From contig NC_073746.1 in NCBI RefSeq assembly GCF_029784135.1, forward strand, positions 16,196,416-16,260,415: DNA of 64,000 bases, given 5' to 3'. Each line of letters begins with the position of its first letter. Within the stretch, counting starts at the first letter, position 1. Position numbers and translations under genes: made by a program. Source of the stretch: Toxorhynchites rutilus septentrionalis. Taxonomy: Eukaryota > Arthropoda > Insecta > Diptera > Culicidae. Shown here one piece after another: positions 23,790 to 34,548 of this stretch. The notes under the pieces are model-generated. The model saw only the letters and a program-made list of their open reading frames with translations, was not told the DNA's origin and did no database searches.

Positions 23790-24140
23790 TTGTCCCTACA
23801 TCCTAATACCCTCCTTTCCTTCCTTTGCGGGTAATTCGTCCCCTTGCTATAAATAGTAGAATAAGTTGAAATGTAAATAAACTATAGATATACGAATAGA
23901 TTTAAGAATTGAGTGCTCATCAACATTGTTACAATTTCCTTATATCCCATCCTTCTCCTAAAAATATGTCACCCTTCTAAACTCGAGTACACCGCGAGTA
24001 ATCGGTTTTCCACCTTACTAACCATAGATGTAAGAAAATTGTTTATATATATATAGTTTTAAAAATATATTTAAGAATTCTGCTCCTTTAAACTTAAGTA
24101 ACTGAGCCTGTAAAAATAAACGAATTAAAAAAAAAAAAAG
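23790..24140 (+). other. I-type LINE 3'UTR and A-tail
   Basis: Non-coding tail after ORF2, with the diagnostic string acccttctaaactcgagt at about 23969 and aactgagcctgt just before the terminal A-run. The same landmarks recur at 60606-60740, which identifies that fragment as the same family. Confidence 0.8.
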
Positions 24141-24151
24141 CTAACAAAATA

Positions 24152-26540
24152 TGAAATGAATCTTACCTAGAACATTAAATGTGAAGTCTTGAAAACAAAG
24201 TAATTTGGAAATTTAAAAAAAAATGCTTTTATTCAGAGATAAAAAATTTCGATTGATTATAAACAAAATAAAATTTTATAAGTTATTCAGCAAATGCTCA
24301 TAACTTATGGCCTGAGATATTTTTTTCCATTTTATATACTCTTTTCTTGAATTTTTTTTCTAATTTTTTTTTAAACAATTTAATAATTCTTCATGTACCT
24401 AAGCATAGCATTAATTTCTTAGTTTTTGTTATTCGTTTTTTTATTATATTGGTCTTTCTTTCAAAGTAATTTACTGGATTCGGTTTTCTTTGTTTGAAGT
24501 TCTCTTCGTTTCATCTGTTGCGTCAATCATTTTCTTTTTTTAATATTTACCCGCTTTGTCATGTTTTTTACTCGTTAGACGATATTTTCTCGACCATAAA
24601 ATATTCTAAAATTACAGATTTTTCAATATAAATTGTTTATCTTTTTCTCTAAATTAAAGCCTGGTTGTTTCGATTCGTTTCATCCGTGATTCAACTCTCT
24701 CGATGTTACTTCGCAGTTTTTTTTTCTTTCGATAAATTGTAATCTAACAATCAATTACCTTTTCTCAGCTAGTTACATTCTTGTTGTATCTTTCTGACAA
24801 TTCTCGCATTCGCCGACCACATCGAATTACACTGCGTTCGAGAGTTGTAGCTCCTTAATGCCCTTTTTCTCCCCATTAAGATACGGTGTCGCGCCGAGAA
24901 AAGCCGCCCTTCGGAATTTATTAACGCCAGCGACTTCGCCATTTCGCGAATCGTAACTTCAGTCGAGATTTAATTAACTCTTTCAATCCTTCAACGCGTT
25001 TGCTCCGGAGTCGCAGTGCTAATCAGAACCGCGTTCGTTAGATAAAGTGCTTCCACACCTCCGAGCACAATAAATTGTGCCCTCCGTCCTCAGATTTTCA
25101 CGAATCGCAAAGGAAGGGCGGGCAGATGTAGAACGTCGTGGCAGCTCTGCCTCCAAACGACACCGAACGGGCAAACCGAAACCAGAAACCAGTAACAAAA
25201 TAAATGTGTGGAATTCTCGCGGGAGTTACTCAACTCTTTCGGTCACGTGGAAGGCAAGTTTTTCGAACGAACGCAAAGAAGAGCCTCTAACTTGGGTGAG
25301 CCGTAAAAAAGTGTGAAGTTGTTTATACGCGATTATTGCGCCCTGTACGCTTAATAACTCTCTTACGCCGTAAAGTTGGTATCGAAAGGAGTTCGAGTGG
25401 AGGAAGGTGAATGGAAACAACACAAAGTTTACATTCGGCGCGGGTCCAATATAAAACTGGAGTAAAGTTTTCTCGGGGAAAATATTTCCCCGAAGCAATA
25501 CGATTCGGCTGTTGTGTTGGGAAAGGAGCCGGGGAAATGGAAAAGTTTTACTGCCAAAACAATATTTGGGGGCTTCAAAGTTTCAAGCTTTGCTCGGAAA
25601 AACATTCCAATACTCAACAAACTTTATTTGGGACACAAGAAGTTTGCAACATTAAAAGACTGATGAACTTAGAACTGACGAGGAAACATATTTTTAGCTC
25701 AGGTTTTCCTAAACACCTAGTAAGGTACCTCTTTAATTGTTGAACAGTCTAAGGAATTCTAGCCAGAAGTCAATTATAGGTGTTGTTTTCCAAAAACCAT
25801 CTTCAAAAACATTTGCATTTGAATGTTACTCATGTTATGTTGTCAAATTGATAGCATTTGCATAATCTTTACCTTTGAAAAATACCATTAAAAATATTGT
25901 GTGATCGGTGGCCATTTGACATTGTAATTTTCAAAACTAATATTAAGAAAGTGCATATTCGCAATGAGCTTTATAATAAAAACAGCTGCGAATTTTTCAC
26001 TGTCGCTATTTTTCACAACGCCTGATAAAATGTTCTAACAGTTCTTCAATAATTCGGATGCACTAAAATGTTATATAAATTATAAATTTTCAGGCGTTGT
26101 TATTTTTCAGCTCATATTCCATTTGTTGAAAACTTCCGTAACCTAAAACTGTCCTTTTCATTAGAAGGGGTTCCAGAAACTTTTCAAGCATTTGATATGT
26201 GTAGTTTAAAATTCATGGTTTTGGCAACTTAGGCATTGAAGTGTATACTATAACTCTCTAACCATGTTCTCTACTGGTCGGCGAGGTTCATGAGTGTTAC
26301 AAAAGGGGGAAACAGAGGCTAAATAGGAAGTCACTTTTTTCACAATTTTAAAAATAGTGGTCGTGTTAGAGTGAAAAAGCGCAAACGGTAACAGAAACGG
26401 AGACGGAAACGCTCAATGCTCAACGTTCAACACTGTGTCCAGGTTGTCGAATTCCTGGAAATATTTTTTTTCTTGAATTTGAAAGCATATAAATAACTCC
26501 AAGTTTCAACCTCAATACCCTATTTTTAATCGCGATTTGA
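24152..26540. other. Non-coding DNA; AT-rich then GC-richer then AT-rich
   Basis: 24152-24780 is AT-rich. 24780-25740 is less AT-rich and not obviously repetitive, with several open frames of 60-110 codons that resemble nothing I know; it may be conserved host intron or intergenic sequence. 25740-26540 shows no recognisable element. Confidence 0.35.
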
Positions 26541-26546
26541 ATTTGT

Positions 26547-26990
26547 TTGTATAAACAATATTCAAAAAATAAACCGTCGTTCGTTTTTCAGAACAGAACG
26601 AATTTATTTACATTGTTGAATGACAGATTCTCGTCATGGTCAGGACAACGCCAGTCGTTAGGTGTGTCAACAATTTATGATCGACATGTACGTGAAGGCA
26701 GAGAGCGATTGATTGCGATTCCTACGACACAATCAACAAAAGCGATCTGAGGAAGAATACATTCACTTGCGAGACGCTATCATGGACAAAGCCGACACAG
26801 CCTTTGTTATTGCCAGGTCAAAACGCAATGCATTATCATGACATTACAGCGCGTGTGTACAAACGTATAATGAAGTTCTTAATTAGATTCATCACAACAT
26901 TACACGTCTTCGGTCCCACACGTTGCTGGGTGTATTTGGTTGAATGGCGGAAGCGATTCTATTCATTCTTTTTCCAGTTTGGTTAGGCAA
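26547..26990 (+). pseudogene. Possible decayed Helitron helicase fragment
   Basis: Short translated stretches in shifting frames resemble the region of Helitron Rep/helicase proteins around a Leu-Arg-x-x-Glu-Tyr-Ile-His-Leu-Arg-Asp motif: 26750-26800 reads as EEYIHLRDAIMDKADTA, preceded by a stretch containing DRHVREGRERL. Several stops and shifts interrupt it. No replication-initiator motif or Helitron termini are visible nearby. This is a weak call from remembered family pattern; the segment could equally be another broken mobile-element gene. Confidence 0.3.
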
Positions 26991-27131
26991 CAAAATACGC
27001 CCGAGGAAATGACCTGCGTGTTCCATTTCTGTAAAATGAAAAATATAATGGATTTTCGAATAAAATTGGAAAAAAAACAAAAAAACAAAAATTATCTCTA
27101 TTATTAGCTCTCAGATCTACTGTGTATAGAT

Positions 27132-27230
27132 CAGGGGTGGCCAAACTTTTGGGCATTGCGGGCGACCAATTGTTCAAATGTTAGGCTGCGGTCTACCAAA
27201 GTTGCCTGTATCAAAAAGTCAGAATAGCCG
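27132..27230 (+). mobile_element. hAT-like terminal sequence
   Basis: The string CAGGGGTGGCCAAACTTTTG is a classic hAT/MITE terminus (CAGNGGTGGCCA). The matching right end is not clear; a weak candidate, taccgctgttctag, is at about 29202-29218, which would place the mariner inside the element. No transposase-like coding is seen. Only the left terminus is supported. Confidence 0.35.
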
Positions 27231-27397
27231 ATCCATCAGGAGGAGAAGAGAAGCCGACCAAGAGAGTACCAGCATCGAAAATTGAGATCCGGAAAGATGT
27301 TATCGTTGCGTTAATCTGTCAGTACCTCTTGGAGTTACAAATTACATTCAAGCGATTCTAGTTTATATTAATGTTTTCTATTCATATACTAAAGCCT

Positions 27398-27572
27398 TCT
27401 TCTTCTTCTTCAATGGCACTAACGTTCCTAGAGGAACTTCGCCGTCTCAACGTAGTATTACTTGCGTCATTTTTATTAGTACTTAGTTGAGATTTCTATG
27501 CCAAATAACACGCCTTGAATGCATTTTGAGTGGCAAGTTCTAGAATACGCGTGATCACAGTGCAAGTCAGAG
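27398..27572 (-). mobile_element. Head-less SINE inserted in the mariner terminus
   Basis: Same family and orientation as the SINE at 16610-16880 (shared ggcactaacgttcctagagg, GAA-repeat tail), but its tRNA-like head is missing, as expected for 5' truncation. It is bounded by atatactaaagcct (27384-27397) and atatactgaagcct (27573-27586), a 14-bp target duplication with one change that includes the mariner's flanking TA and its first six bases. So the SINE came after the mariner. Confidence 0.8.
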
Positions 27573-27731
27573 ATATACTGAAGCCTGCCCACGTTAAATT
27601 TCTAACACTTTTCTTTCAGTGTAGTTTATGAAATATTTCACTTATCAATGAAATATTTCACTTATGACAGCTGAAACCCTCCTCTTTATTTCGATGTCCA
27701 ACCTGTTTACATTCTTCTTCAGTTTGGTAAA

Positions 27732-28778
27732 ATGGCATCGAATCAAGTGGAAGTACGCACACGCATTTTGCACGAACGGCAGTAAAATCCAACACTGTCG
27801 GTACGCGATCTCGCCAAAAAGCTAACACTGCCGAAGAGTACCGTGTTCAGTGTGTGCAAATCATTTGACCAGCGCTTAACTGTGGATCGGAAGGTTGGAA
27901 GCGGAACAAATCGAAAAGTATGCTCCCGACAGATGGACCGAAAGGTGGTTGCCATTATTGAGAAACATCCCAACCTTTCAGTTAAAAATGTGGCTCGAAA
28001 GGTTGGAAAATCAAAATCATATGTACAAAAAGTGAAGAAGAGCCATGGACTGAAGGCTTACAAAGTGAAAAAAGTGCCCAATCGTGATGATAAGAAAAAT
28101 TTCACTGCAAAAAGTCGTGCTAAGATGCTCTAGACCCTGTTTTTGCAAAAATGTTCATGCACCATAATGGACGATGAAACTAATGTTCTCGAAGATTTCA
28201 AACAGCTTCCGCTTTTTATATTGCAATGCGAAGGAATGCCGTTGCCGAGTGTTTCCGGGCCAAGAAGCAGTCTAAATTCCCCAAAAAATACTTGGTTTGA
28301 CAGGACATATGCAGTTGTGGCCGAAATCCAAATCTTTCGTCTATACCGGCACTATCAACAAAGATGTCTACGAGAAGGAATGTCTCCAGAAGCGGTTGCT
28401 ACCATTCATAAGAAGCTACGACTCTGCAGCGTTGTTTTGGCCAGATTTGGCCTCTTATCACCATGCAAAATCCATCCTAGAATGGTATAATGCAAATATG
28501 TGCCAAAAACAGCAAAACCACCGAACTGTCCAGAACTTCGCCCAGTGGAAAAGTACTGGGCTCTGATTAAGCGAAAACTATTCGAAACTAAGCAGAAAGC
28601 GAATGGCATTAATGATTTCAAGAGGAGATGGAAAAGCGTCGCCGCCAGCATACCTGAGGATACTGTACGGAACCTATTGGCAGATGTTCCCAAGAAAGTT
28701 CGTGAATTTACAGACAACGTAATTAACATCGAAGTAAGCTTTCCTTGTTTTAGATATAAGTCGATTTTACTGAAATAA
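27732..28778 (+). pseudogene. Broken ITmD37E-like transposase
   Basis: The start ATGGCATCGAATCAAG at 27732 is followed 17 codons later by a TAA, and further stops and frameshifts occur (for instance TAG near 28130 and shifts around 28245 and 28500). Recognisable parts: N-terminal helix-turn-helix (LSVRDLAKKLTLPKSTV), second helix-turn-helix (NVARKVGKSKSYVQ), first catalytic aspartate in MDDET, second in FWPDLASYHH, and the glutamate in PELRPVEKYW. It is clearly related to the transposases at 43542-45927 but a different subfamily by sequence and TIR. It cannot encode an active enzyme. Confidence 0.85.
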
Positions 28779-28859
28779 ACTATCGGTTTTATTGTATTAC
28801 GTGATTTTTGTTTTACTGGCATCATCTTGGTGTCCGAAATTTAACGTGGACAGGCTTTA

Positions 28860-29279
28860 CTGCGATCAAATGCATTTCGTTTTATGATTTTGCAATCAAG
28901 TGCAATTAATAGGATAGCTTCTGAAGATTATTCTTCCCCATCAGTAGAATATTTTCGTATCCAATATTGGATGCATAAAACCTTGGGCTTCCAACTAAAC
29001 GCTCTCGTTTTCGAAGTCCCCCAAACATTCATTTATTCATTCATTCAGAATGGATTCAGATTCAACTTCAAGCAAATGATCACTAAATCAACGATAGTCC
29101 TACGTCAATCTCGCGGTTATACCACAGATACAACCCACTTCCTGTTTTACGACCCACGACACCATGACTAACACGTGTTTGTGGTTCCTCTGTAAATCAG
29201 GTCGAGTACCGCTGTTCTAGGGTATATTCTTGAATGCCTAAACTTCAGAAATATGAAGAAAAAAACTATGGATGGGTTA
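28860..29279. other. Non-coding DNA with a partial dispersed repeat
   Basis: The stretch holds a partial relative of the promoter-bearing repeat near 29085-29150 (atagtcctacgtcaatctcg, cacagatacaacccactt, compare 34160-34205). No gene is seen. Confidence 0.35.
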
Positions 29280-29639
29280 TATCTATGATATGACCGCAAG
29301 GTTAACGTAGGACTGCCGTTGGATCAGTAGTCATTTGTGTTTTTTCAATTAGCAATAATCGCACTTCGAATGTTCCTCATTGGGTACGATATCGCCGCTG
29401 CGCAAAACTGATGATTAAATTATTGATTAAATTAGCGAATGAATGAAACAATTCACGAAACAAATCCCAATTTGGGTCAATTCTTGCATTATGGTAGTGA
29501 TTATCGCAGCGAATAGTTATCAACATTTTGCCTAATCATCCAACGGTATGCGTAGAAGTTCATTGAGCTTGCGACATGAAGGGGCATGCAGTCTTGGATA
29601 ACCGAGCCAAAGCGTTGCATTCGTACCCGCTTTTGTAGA

Positions 29640-29975
29640 CCGTGTTAGCAAAACACATTCCGGAGTGTAAAAATGCATGGGGGTATAAAAAGTACTGCCG
29701 AGATCTGGAATGCCGATTTTCCCAACTTATTGGTTTCGGAATCTGTGTTGGGAAAACACATTCCGGTTTGCAAAAACGCAAGCGAGTACAAAAGTACTCG
29801 CAGCTTGCATCTCATTTGCAATGCCAATTTCCCCAGGCTCCATGGTTTATGTTAGGGAAACATTCAAATTTTCAAAAGCGCAAACGAGTACAAAAGTACC
29901 AGCAGCTTGCATCTATTTTGCAAAACCGATTTCCCCAGACTCCATGGTTTTGAAGTCTGTGTTAGGGAAACATCC
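29640..29975. repeat. Tandem repeat of about 107 bp, three and a bit units
   Basis: Units start near 29641, 29748, 29850 and 29957, each with gtgttrgsraaacay, then caaaaacgcaagcgagtaca, then cagcttgcatctcatttgca and ttccccaggctccatggttt. Similarity between neighbours is imperfect. Two related units occur in reverse orientation at about 33610-33790 in the other copy of the large repeat. Confidence 0.65.
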
Positions 29976-30016
29976 ATCCATTCCTGCGATGATACCTCAA
30001 TCGCTGTTCAATTATA

Positions 30017-30051
30017 ACTGAGTGGATTTCCGAGCGGCGATCGTTTATATA
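30017..30051 (-). promoter_or_regulatory. Candidate Pol II core promoter (TATA + Inr)
   Basis: On the - strand TATATAAA starts at 30051 and TCAGT, the arthropod initiator consensus, has its A at 30019, a spacing of 32 bases. The same pair at the same spacing is present in the inverted copy at 33540. The predicted transcript would run through the 107-bp tandem repeats. Confidence 0.5.
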
Positions 30052-30312
30052 CTGATTGGTGATTTCAATAGCCTGTTTCGAGAACAATTTTAAGGCGAAA
30101 CAAGTTTTTGGATCAAAAAGTAACAAGTATATAACGCGTAGACATTTTATCTTTCGAATGAAGTGTTTATCATACCACTTCGTTCAGTTGGTTAGGAGCT
30201 ATTAACGCTCAAAATCTCGGTCTCCGGCGTAACGCTTTCGTTTTCGAAACTTTGATTTTACACCCCGGTATAGAAATGAAAGACGTAGTCCTACGTCAAA
30301 AATTTGATTTTT

Positions 30313-33284
30313 TCGAATTTCTTACTGCTTTAAGCGTTCAACATCTGGCGAGTAACCCTAATCCTGTTCCACAAAATTTAACAACGCTCATTCATAAACT
30401 TCAAATGAGTAATTAGTTTGCGTAAAACCGAAACTATGAACCCCGCAAAATTGCACGCGTCTGCGAAATAATTTTTCAACAATAGTTCCCCTTGTCGACG
30501 ACACAAAAGCAGAAAAACATTAAAGCCATAACTTCATCCGCAATGATTCCATTGTCTCCGCTGGCGAATGGCGAAATAATCGCGAATTGTTTTCCGTGGA
30601 TAGCTGGAAGAGCACCCCAGAAAAAGAAGGGCCGTAAAAACTTTTCCGACTGCTCAAAACAATTACATTGCTGCGTTGGAGTTTGGGGAGTTCTGTTTCT
30701 ATTCTGCAGCATCAATAAAGAAGAATTGAGGAAATGTGTCCCGCCTTCCGCCGTTGCGAGTACGCGTGAGGTATTGAAGTTGCGCAACAATCTGCTGGTC
30801 GTCATTTTATAATTACTTGTCATTGGATCCCATCCCACGCCCGACGTTGGTCGGGGGTCCGATGATACAACGCGCAGATTTAATAACTATCAGTTTTTTT
30901 TTTCTTCAACTCTCTCGCACATCGCAGTCGACTTCTTGTGCTACTTAAAACACTAAACTCGTCAGCGTCAGCTTCAGACGACGAAGACGACGGTTGAGGT
31001 TATGCGGGGATTATGAAATGATGGAAGAAGATGTGGCATAGTCGGTGTAAGGTCTCCGAAGCGTCGCGTGTTATTGACACAACGCGGCAGCTGGTTCGTT
31101 GTGAACTAGTCCGGAGAAATATGAGTCGCCGGTATCAAGGGCAGATTGCGGGATTCTGACGTGAGTTATTTCTGTACGACTCTAGACTGCTGCCCTTGGT
31201 TTGCGGCGTAGGGAAGCCAATTAAGTTCATCAACACTCACCACTATTGATGCGTGGGTATCAGTATCAAGTTCACCGAATCAGAGCGAACCTTCGATGGG
31301 AGCATATTTCGCTGAATTTAAGCGCCTATGATTCTAATGTTCGGTCGCCTTCGATGCAATATCTTCCCGCTCCGAACAGAACAGACATTCTGAAACCAAT
31401 TTAGGGGATCTTATACGCCCCAGCGCCCCATCTCGATAGCCTGAGGCTATTATTATAACAAAGTACGCAAAACCGTCTCCCGTAAAATTGCATTATATCA
31501 ACCTATCATCATCATCATCGTCGTCCTCTTCGTCGCAGTCATTGGTTTGGGGCTCCCACTCTAAGGAGGGGTACCACGGTTCCAAATTAAATTCATTATT
31601 CGGCGAGGAAATATTCGTTTCGCCATAACCTTCATATGTTTTCTGCACTTTTGGTCCTGTGTGGGCTGCTCCGCAGTCACACCCATACCACACACTCTTT
31701 GTTCGCTCATCCCCAGGCTCGGTGGGTGTTTATGTGTATTCTTATGACCGGAACAGGAAATAGGAGGAAATGAAAGCGAAACTGTCTCCGGCATAAATGT
31801 CATCGGGGAAGGATGTCGGAGGAAGATGGGTGAGCTTACAGTTTGAGAACTTTTTCCTTTTTTTTTCCAACGTGGTTTCGCATCGAGAAGACCTCGGCAT
31901 AGAGTGGCGAACGGCAAACAGAGACATAACAATACAAACAAATTATCCTCTTCCGGGGGCGCTCTCTCCCCCTGTTCGGGTCTGGAATTTTCGTTCCGAG
32001 TGATCGAGGATGGAGAAATTGCCAGGGATAAAAGGATTCATCCCCGGAAAAGTGCCACAGATCTGTTCGATGTGTCATGTGCTCACCGAAAGTAGAATAC
32101 ACTCTCCGGCTGTTTGCTGGAGAAGGAAAAAGGATAAAAAACGGTTCCCGGAAATGGCACCCGAAATTAGTTCTGTTTGGGCGGGAGGTGTTATGGGGAG
32201 GCGAAGGCCACATCGATTCTAGCCAGCGACTGACGGTGAATGATGAAAGTGAGAACTGCGAGAGGGAATGGCTTATAATTGAATCAATTTGCTGTCGCCT
32301 TTTGAAGTTTCCGGCTCACGCAGCAGCAGCAGCTCTGGAAGTGCACGGTAGAGTGGCCATTCTCGATTCGGTACGTGAGCGTGGTTCCTTCCGTTTTCCG
32401 ATCTATTACCGGTACTCTGGTCTCCCACTGCCCGTCTCGTTGGTTGCTTGTTGGACGTTGATAAAAGGATCGAAACACTTCCTCTGCCACCGACCAGATA
32501 ATTGAGTTTCGTCAGTGAAGAATGGATCCATTTTATGTAATTTTTGGGCGGGAATAGATGGAATCTAACCCTCTAACTATAACGATGCATACAGAGATGT
32601 TTTCGAGGATTATTAACGCTTTTTTGGCAGTCCATAGACTTTTTACGTTCAATTCAAAAATGTTTCGTGGAAAGTCCATGCGAGACTCTATTCTCGCTCT
32701 TTGTTGAATGTTTACGAACCAGAACATAATGTTGACTCACTGTAACTGTAATCTACAAAAGCTTCATTTGAACACAAAAGCGGAGGGAAATTATTTTCAA
32801 TGAAATATTTTTATCCATAAACAGTACTAGATAAAATAAAGTGTGCACCCCACGGAATAACTTCTGATTGACAATATTTTCTTACATACAAAATATGTGA
32901 ATTTGATATATTCGGCTTATTATAGTATTTTGAATATAATATGTACAAAGTTTCACTGAAAAAAAATATTTCCGAAAAATTTTATAAACGTGTATTGTTT
33001 TATTTCACTTTTAGTGTTCATCAAACAGAACTAGGGAGGTATGGAAAATCGAATTTTTAAACTAAAACGCCCATTTTTTTTTTAAATTGTAACTTTTGAA
33101 CCGCTTGACCGATTCTTTTTTCTGGATTTCGTGAGCGCAAATTAAAGAGTTTTTGGGTAAACGTTTAAAATTTTTAAGTGTTATTATTCATCCAAAAAGA
33201 TCTCATGCATCTCCATAGTTGCAGTCCCGATATGTTGAATCAATGAACACAAATGTTTTTTTAATGAAGTGTAAAGCTGAACAT
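30313..33284. other. Non-coding DNA, no gene recognised
   Basis: 30313-32560 has balanced composition with simple runs such as a GAT/ATC trinucleotide tract at 31505-31520 and CAG repeats at 32320. Open frames on both strands reach 140 codons but show no recognisable domain and no consistent splice boundaries. 32560-33284 is AT-rich. Likely host intron or intergenic DNA; a distant exon cannot be excluded by eye. Confidence 0.4.
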
Positions 33285-34205
33285 TTTGACGTAGGACTAC
33301 GTCTTTCATTTCTATACTGGAGTGTAAGTTCAAACTTTCGAAAACGAAAGCGTTACATCGGAGAACGAGATTTTGAGCGTTAATAGCTCCTAAACAACTG
33401 AACGAAATAGTATGATAAACAATTCATTCGAAAGATAAAATGTCTACGCATTATACGCTTGTTAATTTTTGATCCAAAAATTTGTTTCAATAGCCCTAAA
33501 ATTACTTTCAAAACAGACTATTGAAATCACACCAATCGGTATATAAGCGAGTGCCGCTTGGAAATCCACTCAGTTATAATTGCGCAACGATTGAGGTACG
33601 ATCGCTGGAATGGATGAATGTTTCTCTAACACAGACTTCAAAGCCATGGAGCCAGGGGAAATCGGCATTGCAAAATAGATGTGGGTTCTTTTGTACTCGC
33701 TTGCGTATCTGGAAATCGGAATGTTTCCCTAACACAGATTTCAAAACCATGGAGCCAGGGGAAATTGGCATAGAAAATTAGATGCAAGCAATGATTACTT
33801 TTGTACTCGGGTTGACTATGGATTTGATATGGTATGATACGGTGTAGTGGATATGATCAATGTAGATATTATATAACATATTGAAGAAATCACATTTATA
33901 AAAGCAGCGTTATAAAATTATTTGTTTACGAATGCTGCAATCGATCGTCGTTATTGGGAAGTTGGAATTGTTGGGAAGGGGGTCTTATTTTCGCTGTGTA
34001 ATTCCGAGGAGGAATCCATTCCTTCTCAAGCGTTAAAAATCCTGCTCCGAATCAACGATGATTCGAATTGTCGGGGCTTGGGGAGTGGGTACTATTTGAG
34101 CTGGGTATTTTCGAGTAGGAATCGATTCCCCCTTTGAACGTTACTTATTGATTGCTAAGTCAACGTTAGTCCTACATCCACCTTGCGGTTATGTCAAAGA
34201 TATGA
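33285..34205 (+). repeat. Promoter-bearing dispersed repeat, copy 2 (inverted)
   Basis: Starts gacgtaggactacgtctttc and ends with caccttgcggttatg followed by agatatgacccac, matching copy 1 at 29280-30312 in the opposite orientation at several blocks (for example cgaaaacgaaagcgttac and ggaaatccactcagttataa). Two copies of the roughly 107-bp unit (ccatggagccaggggaaat at 33645 and 33751) follow the promoter. No clear target duplication was found at the ends. Confidence 0.6.
33540..33574 (+). promoter_or_regulatory. Candidate Pol II core promoter (TATA + Inr)
   Basis: TATATAAG begins at 33540 and TCAGT has its A at 33572, 32 bases downstream, a standard arthropod TATA-Inr arrangement. Conservation of both boxes and their spacing between diverged copies suggests constraint or recent activity. 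Confidence 0.5.
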
Positions 34206-34229
34206 CCCACTTCTATTTTTTCAAGGAAA

Positions 34230-34445
34230 TATTTCTCAAAAATGAAGAAATAAGTAAAATAAATTTTGATAATTCATGCAAATAAGTCGGAACTTTAAAA
34301 AATCCGAAAAAAAATATTGACGGATTTCATGCCAACTCTTCTTAGGGGTTGGCAGCACCATGTTAGATAGCAGTGAAACGTTGTGGGTGTAAAGACATGA
34401 GTCTTCTAAGCAACTTTGCATACTTGAAATATTCAAAAAGGAATT
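34230..34445. repeat. Dispersed repeat, inverted with 36660-36790
   Basis: Shares gttggcagcaccat, aacgttgtgggtgtaaa and gcatacttgaaat with the reverse complement of 36670-36790. Together with the intervening AT-rich sequence these may be the two ends of one larger non-autonomous element of about 2.5 kb, or separate copies. Confidence 0.45.
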
Positions 34446-34504
34446 ACCGTTCTGAATCATATTAAGGACGCTTAAGGCATATGATGCAGAAAACATGTCT
34501 CAAC

Positions 34505-34548
34505 AATATCAACCAAATAATATGCACAGGTATTATTTGGTTGATATT
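34505..34548. repeat. Perfect 18-bp hairpin
   Basis: Arms aatatcaaccaaataata and tattatttggttgatatt are exact inverted copies around the 8-base spacer tgcacagg. No flanking gene explains it. Confidence 0.8.

Larger units (their letters stand above)
19479..24140 (+). mobile_element. 5'-truncated I-type LINE with 11-bp target duplication
   Basis: Flanked on both sides by ctaacaaaata (19468-19478 and 24141-24151). It begins inside ORF1 at the Cys-His knuckle, carries the rest of ORF1, the whole of ORF2 (endonuclease, RT, RNase H) and a 3'UTR ending in an A-tract at 24127-24139. ORF1 and ORF2 overlap by eight bases (ATGTCTAA). Presence of an RNase H domain downstream of RT, plus the LADDG version of the RT active site, points to the I superfamily. 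The 3'UTR is shared with the fragment at 60456-60793, so the family has other members here. Only the 5' truncation and one stop codon disable this copy. Confidence 0.9.
27392..28857 (+). mobile_element. Decayed ITm mariner (DD37E type) interrupted by a SINE
   Basis: Right end caaatttaacgtggacaggctt-like sequence closes with CAGGCTT and TA at 28858-28859; the left end is AAGCCT preceded by TA (27390-27391). After six bases the left end is broken by a SINE (27398-27572) and resumes at 27581 with AAGCCTGCCCACGTTAAATT, which is the inverted repeat of the right end with one mismatch over about 20 bases. Without the SINE the element is about 1.28 kb, normal for a mariner. It carries one broken transposase gene. 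Confidence 0.8.
29280..30312 (-). repeat. Promoter-bearing dispersed repeat, copy 1
   Basis: On the - strand this about 1-kb unit starts near 30312 (gacgtaggactacgtctttc) and ends near 29280 (ttgcggtcatatcatagata). It is the inverted counterpart of 33285-34205. Contents in order on the - strand: conserved block cgttttcgaaaacgaaag-like, a TATA-Inr core promoter, then tandem repeats of about 107 bp. No open frame is shared between copies, so it is either a non-autonomous element or a transcribed repeat without protein product. Confidence 0.6.

Noticed and set aside
29560..30021. Repeated protein-like units (KRKRVQKY... type) in short open frames
   Set aside because: They are translations of the 107-bp tandem repeat; frames change between units and stops interrupt them, so no protein is conserved.
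31493..32505. Several 60-140-codon open frames, including an acidic one with an Asp run
   Set aside because: They overlap on opposite strands, no domain is recognisable, and the Asp run is a trinucleotide repeat. No matched splice sites.
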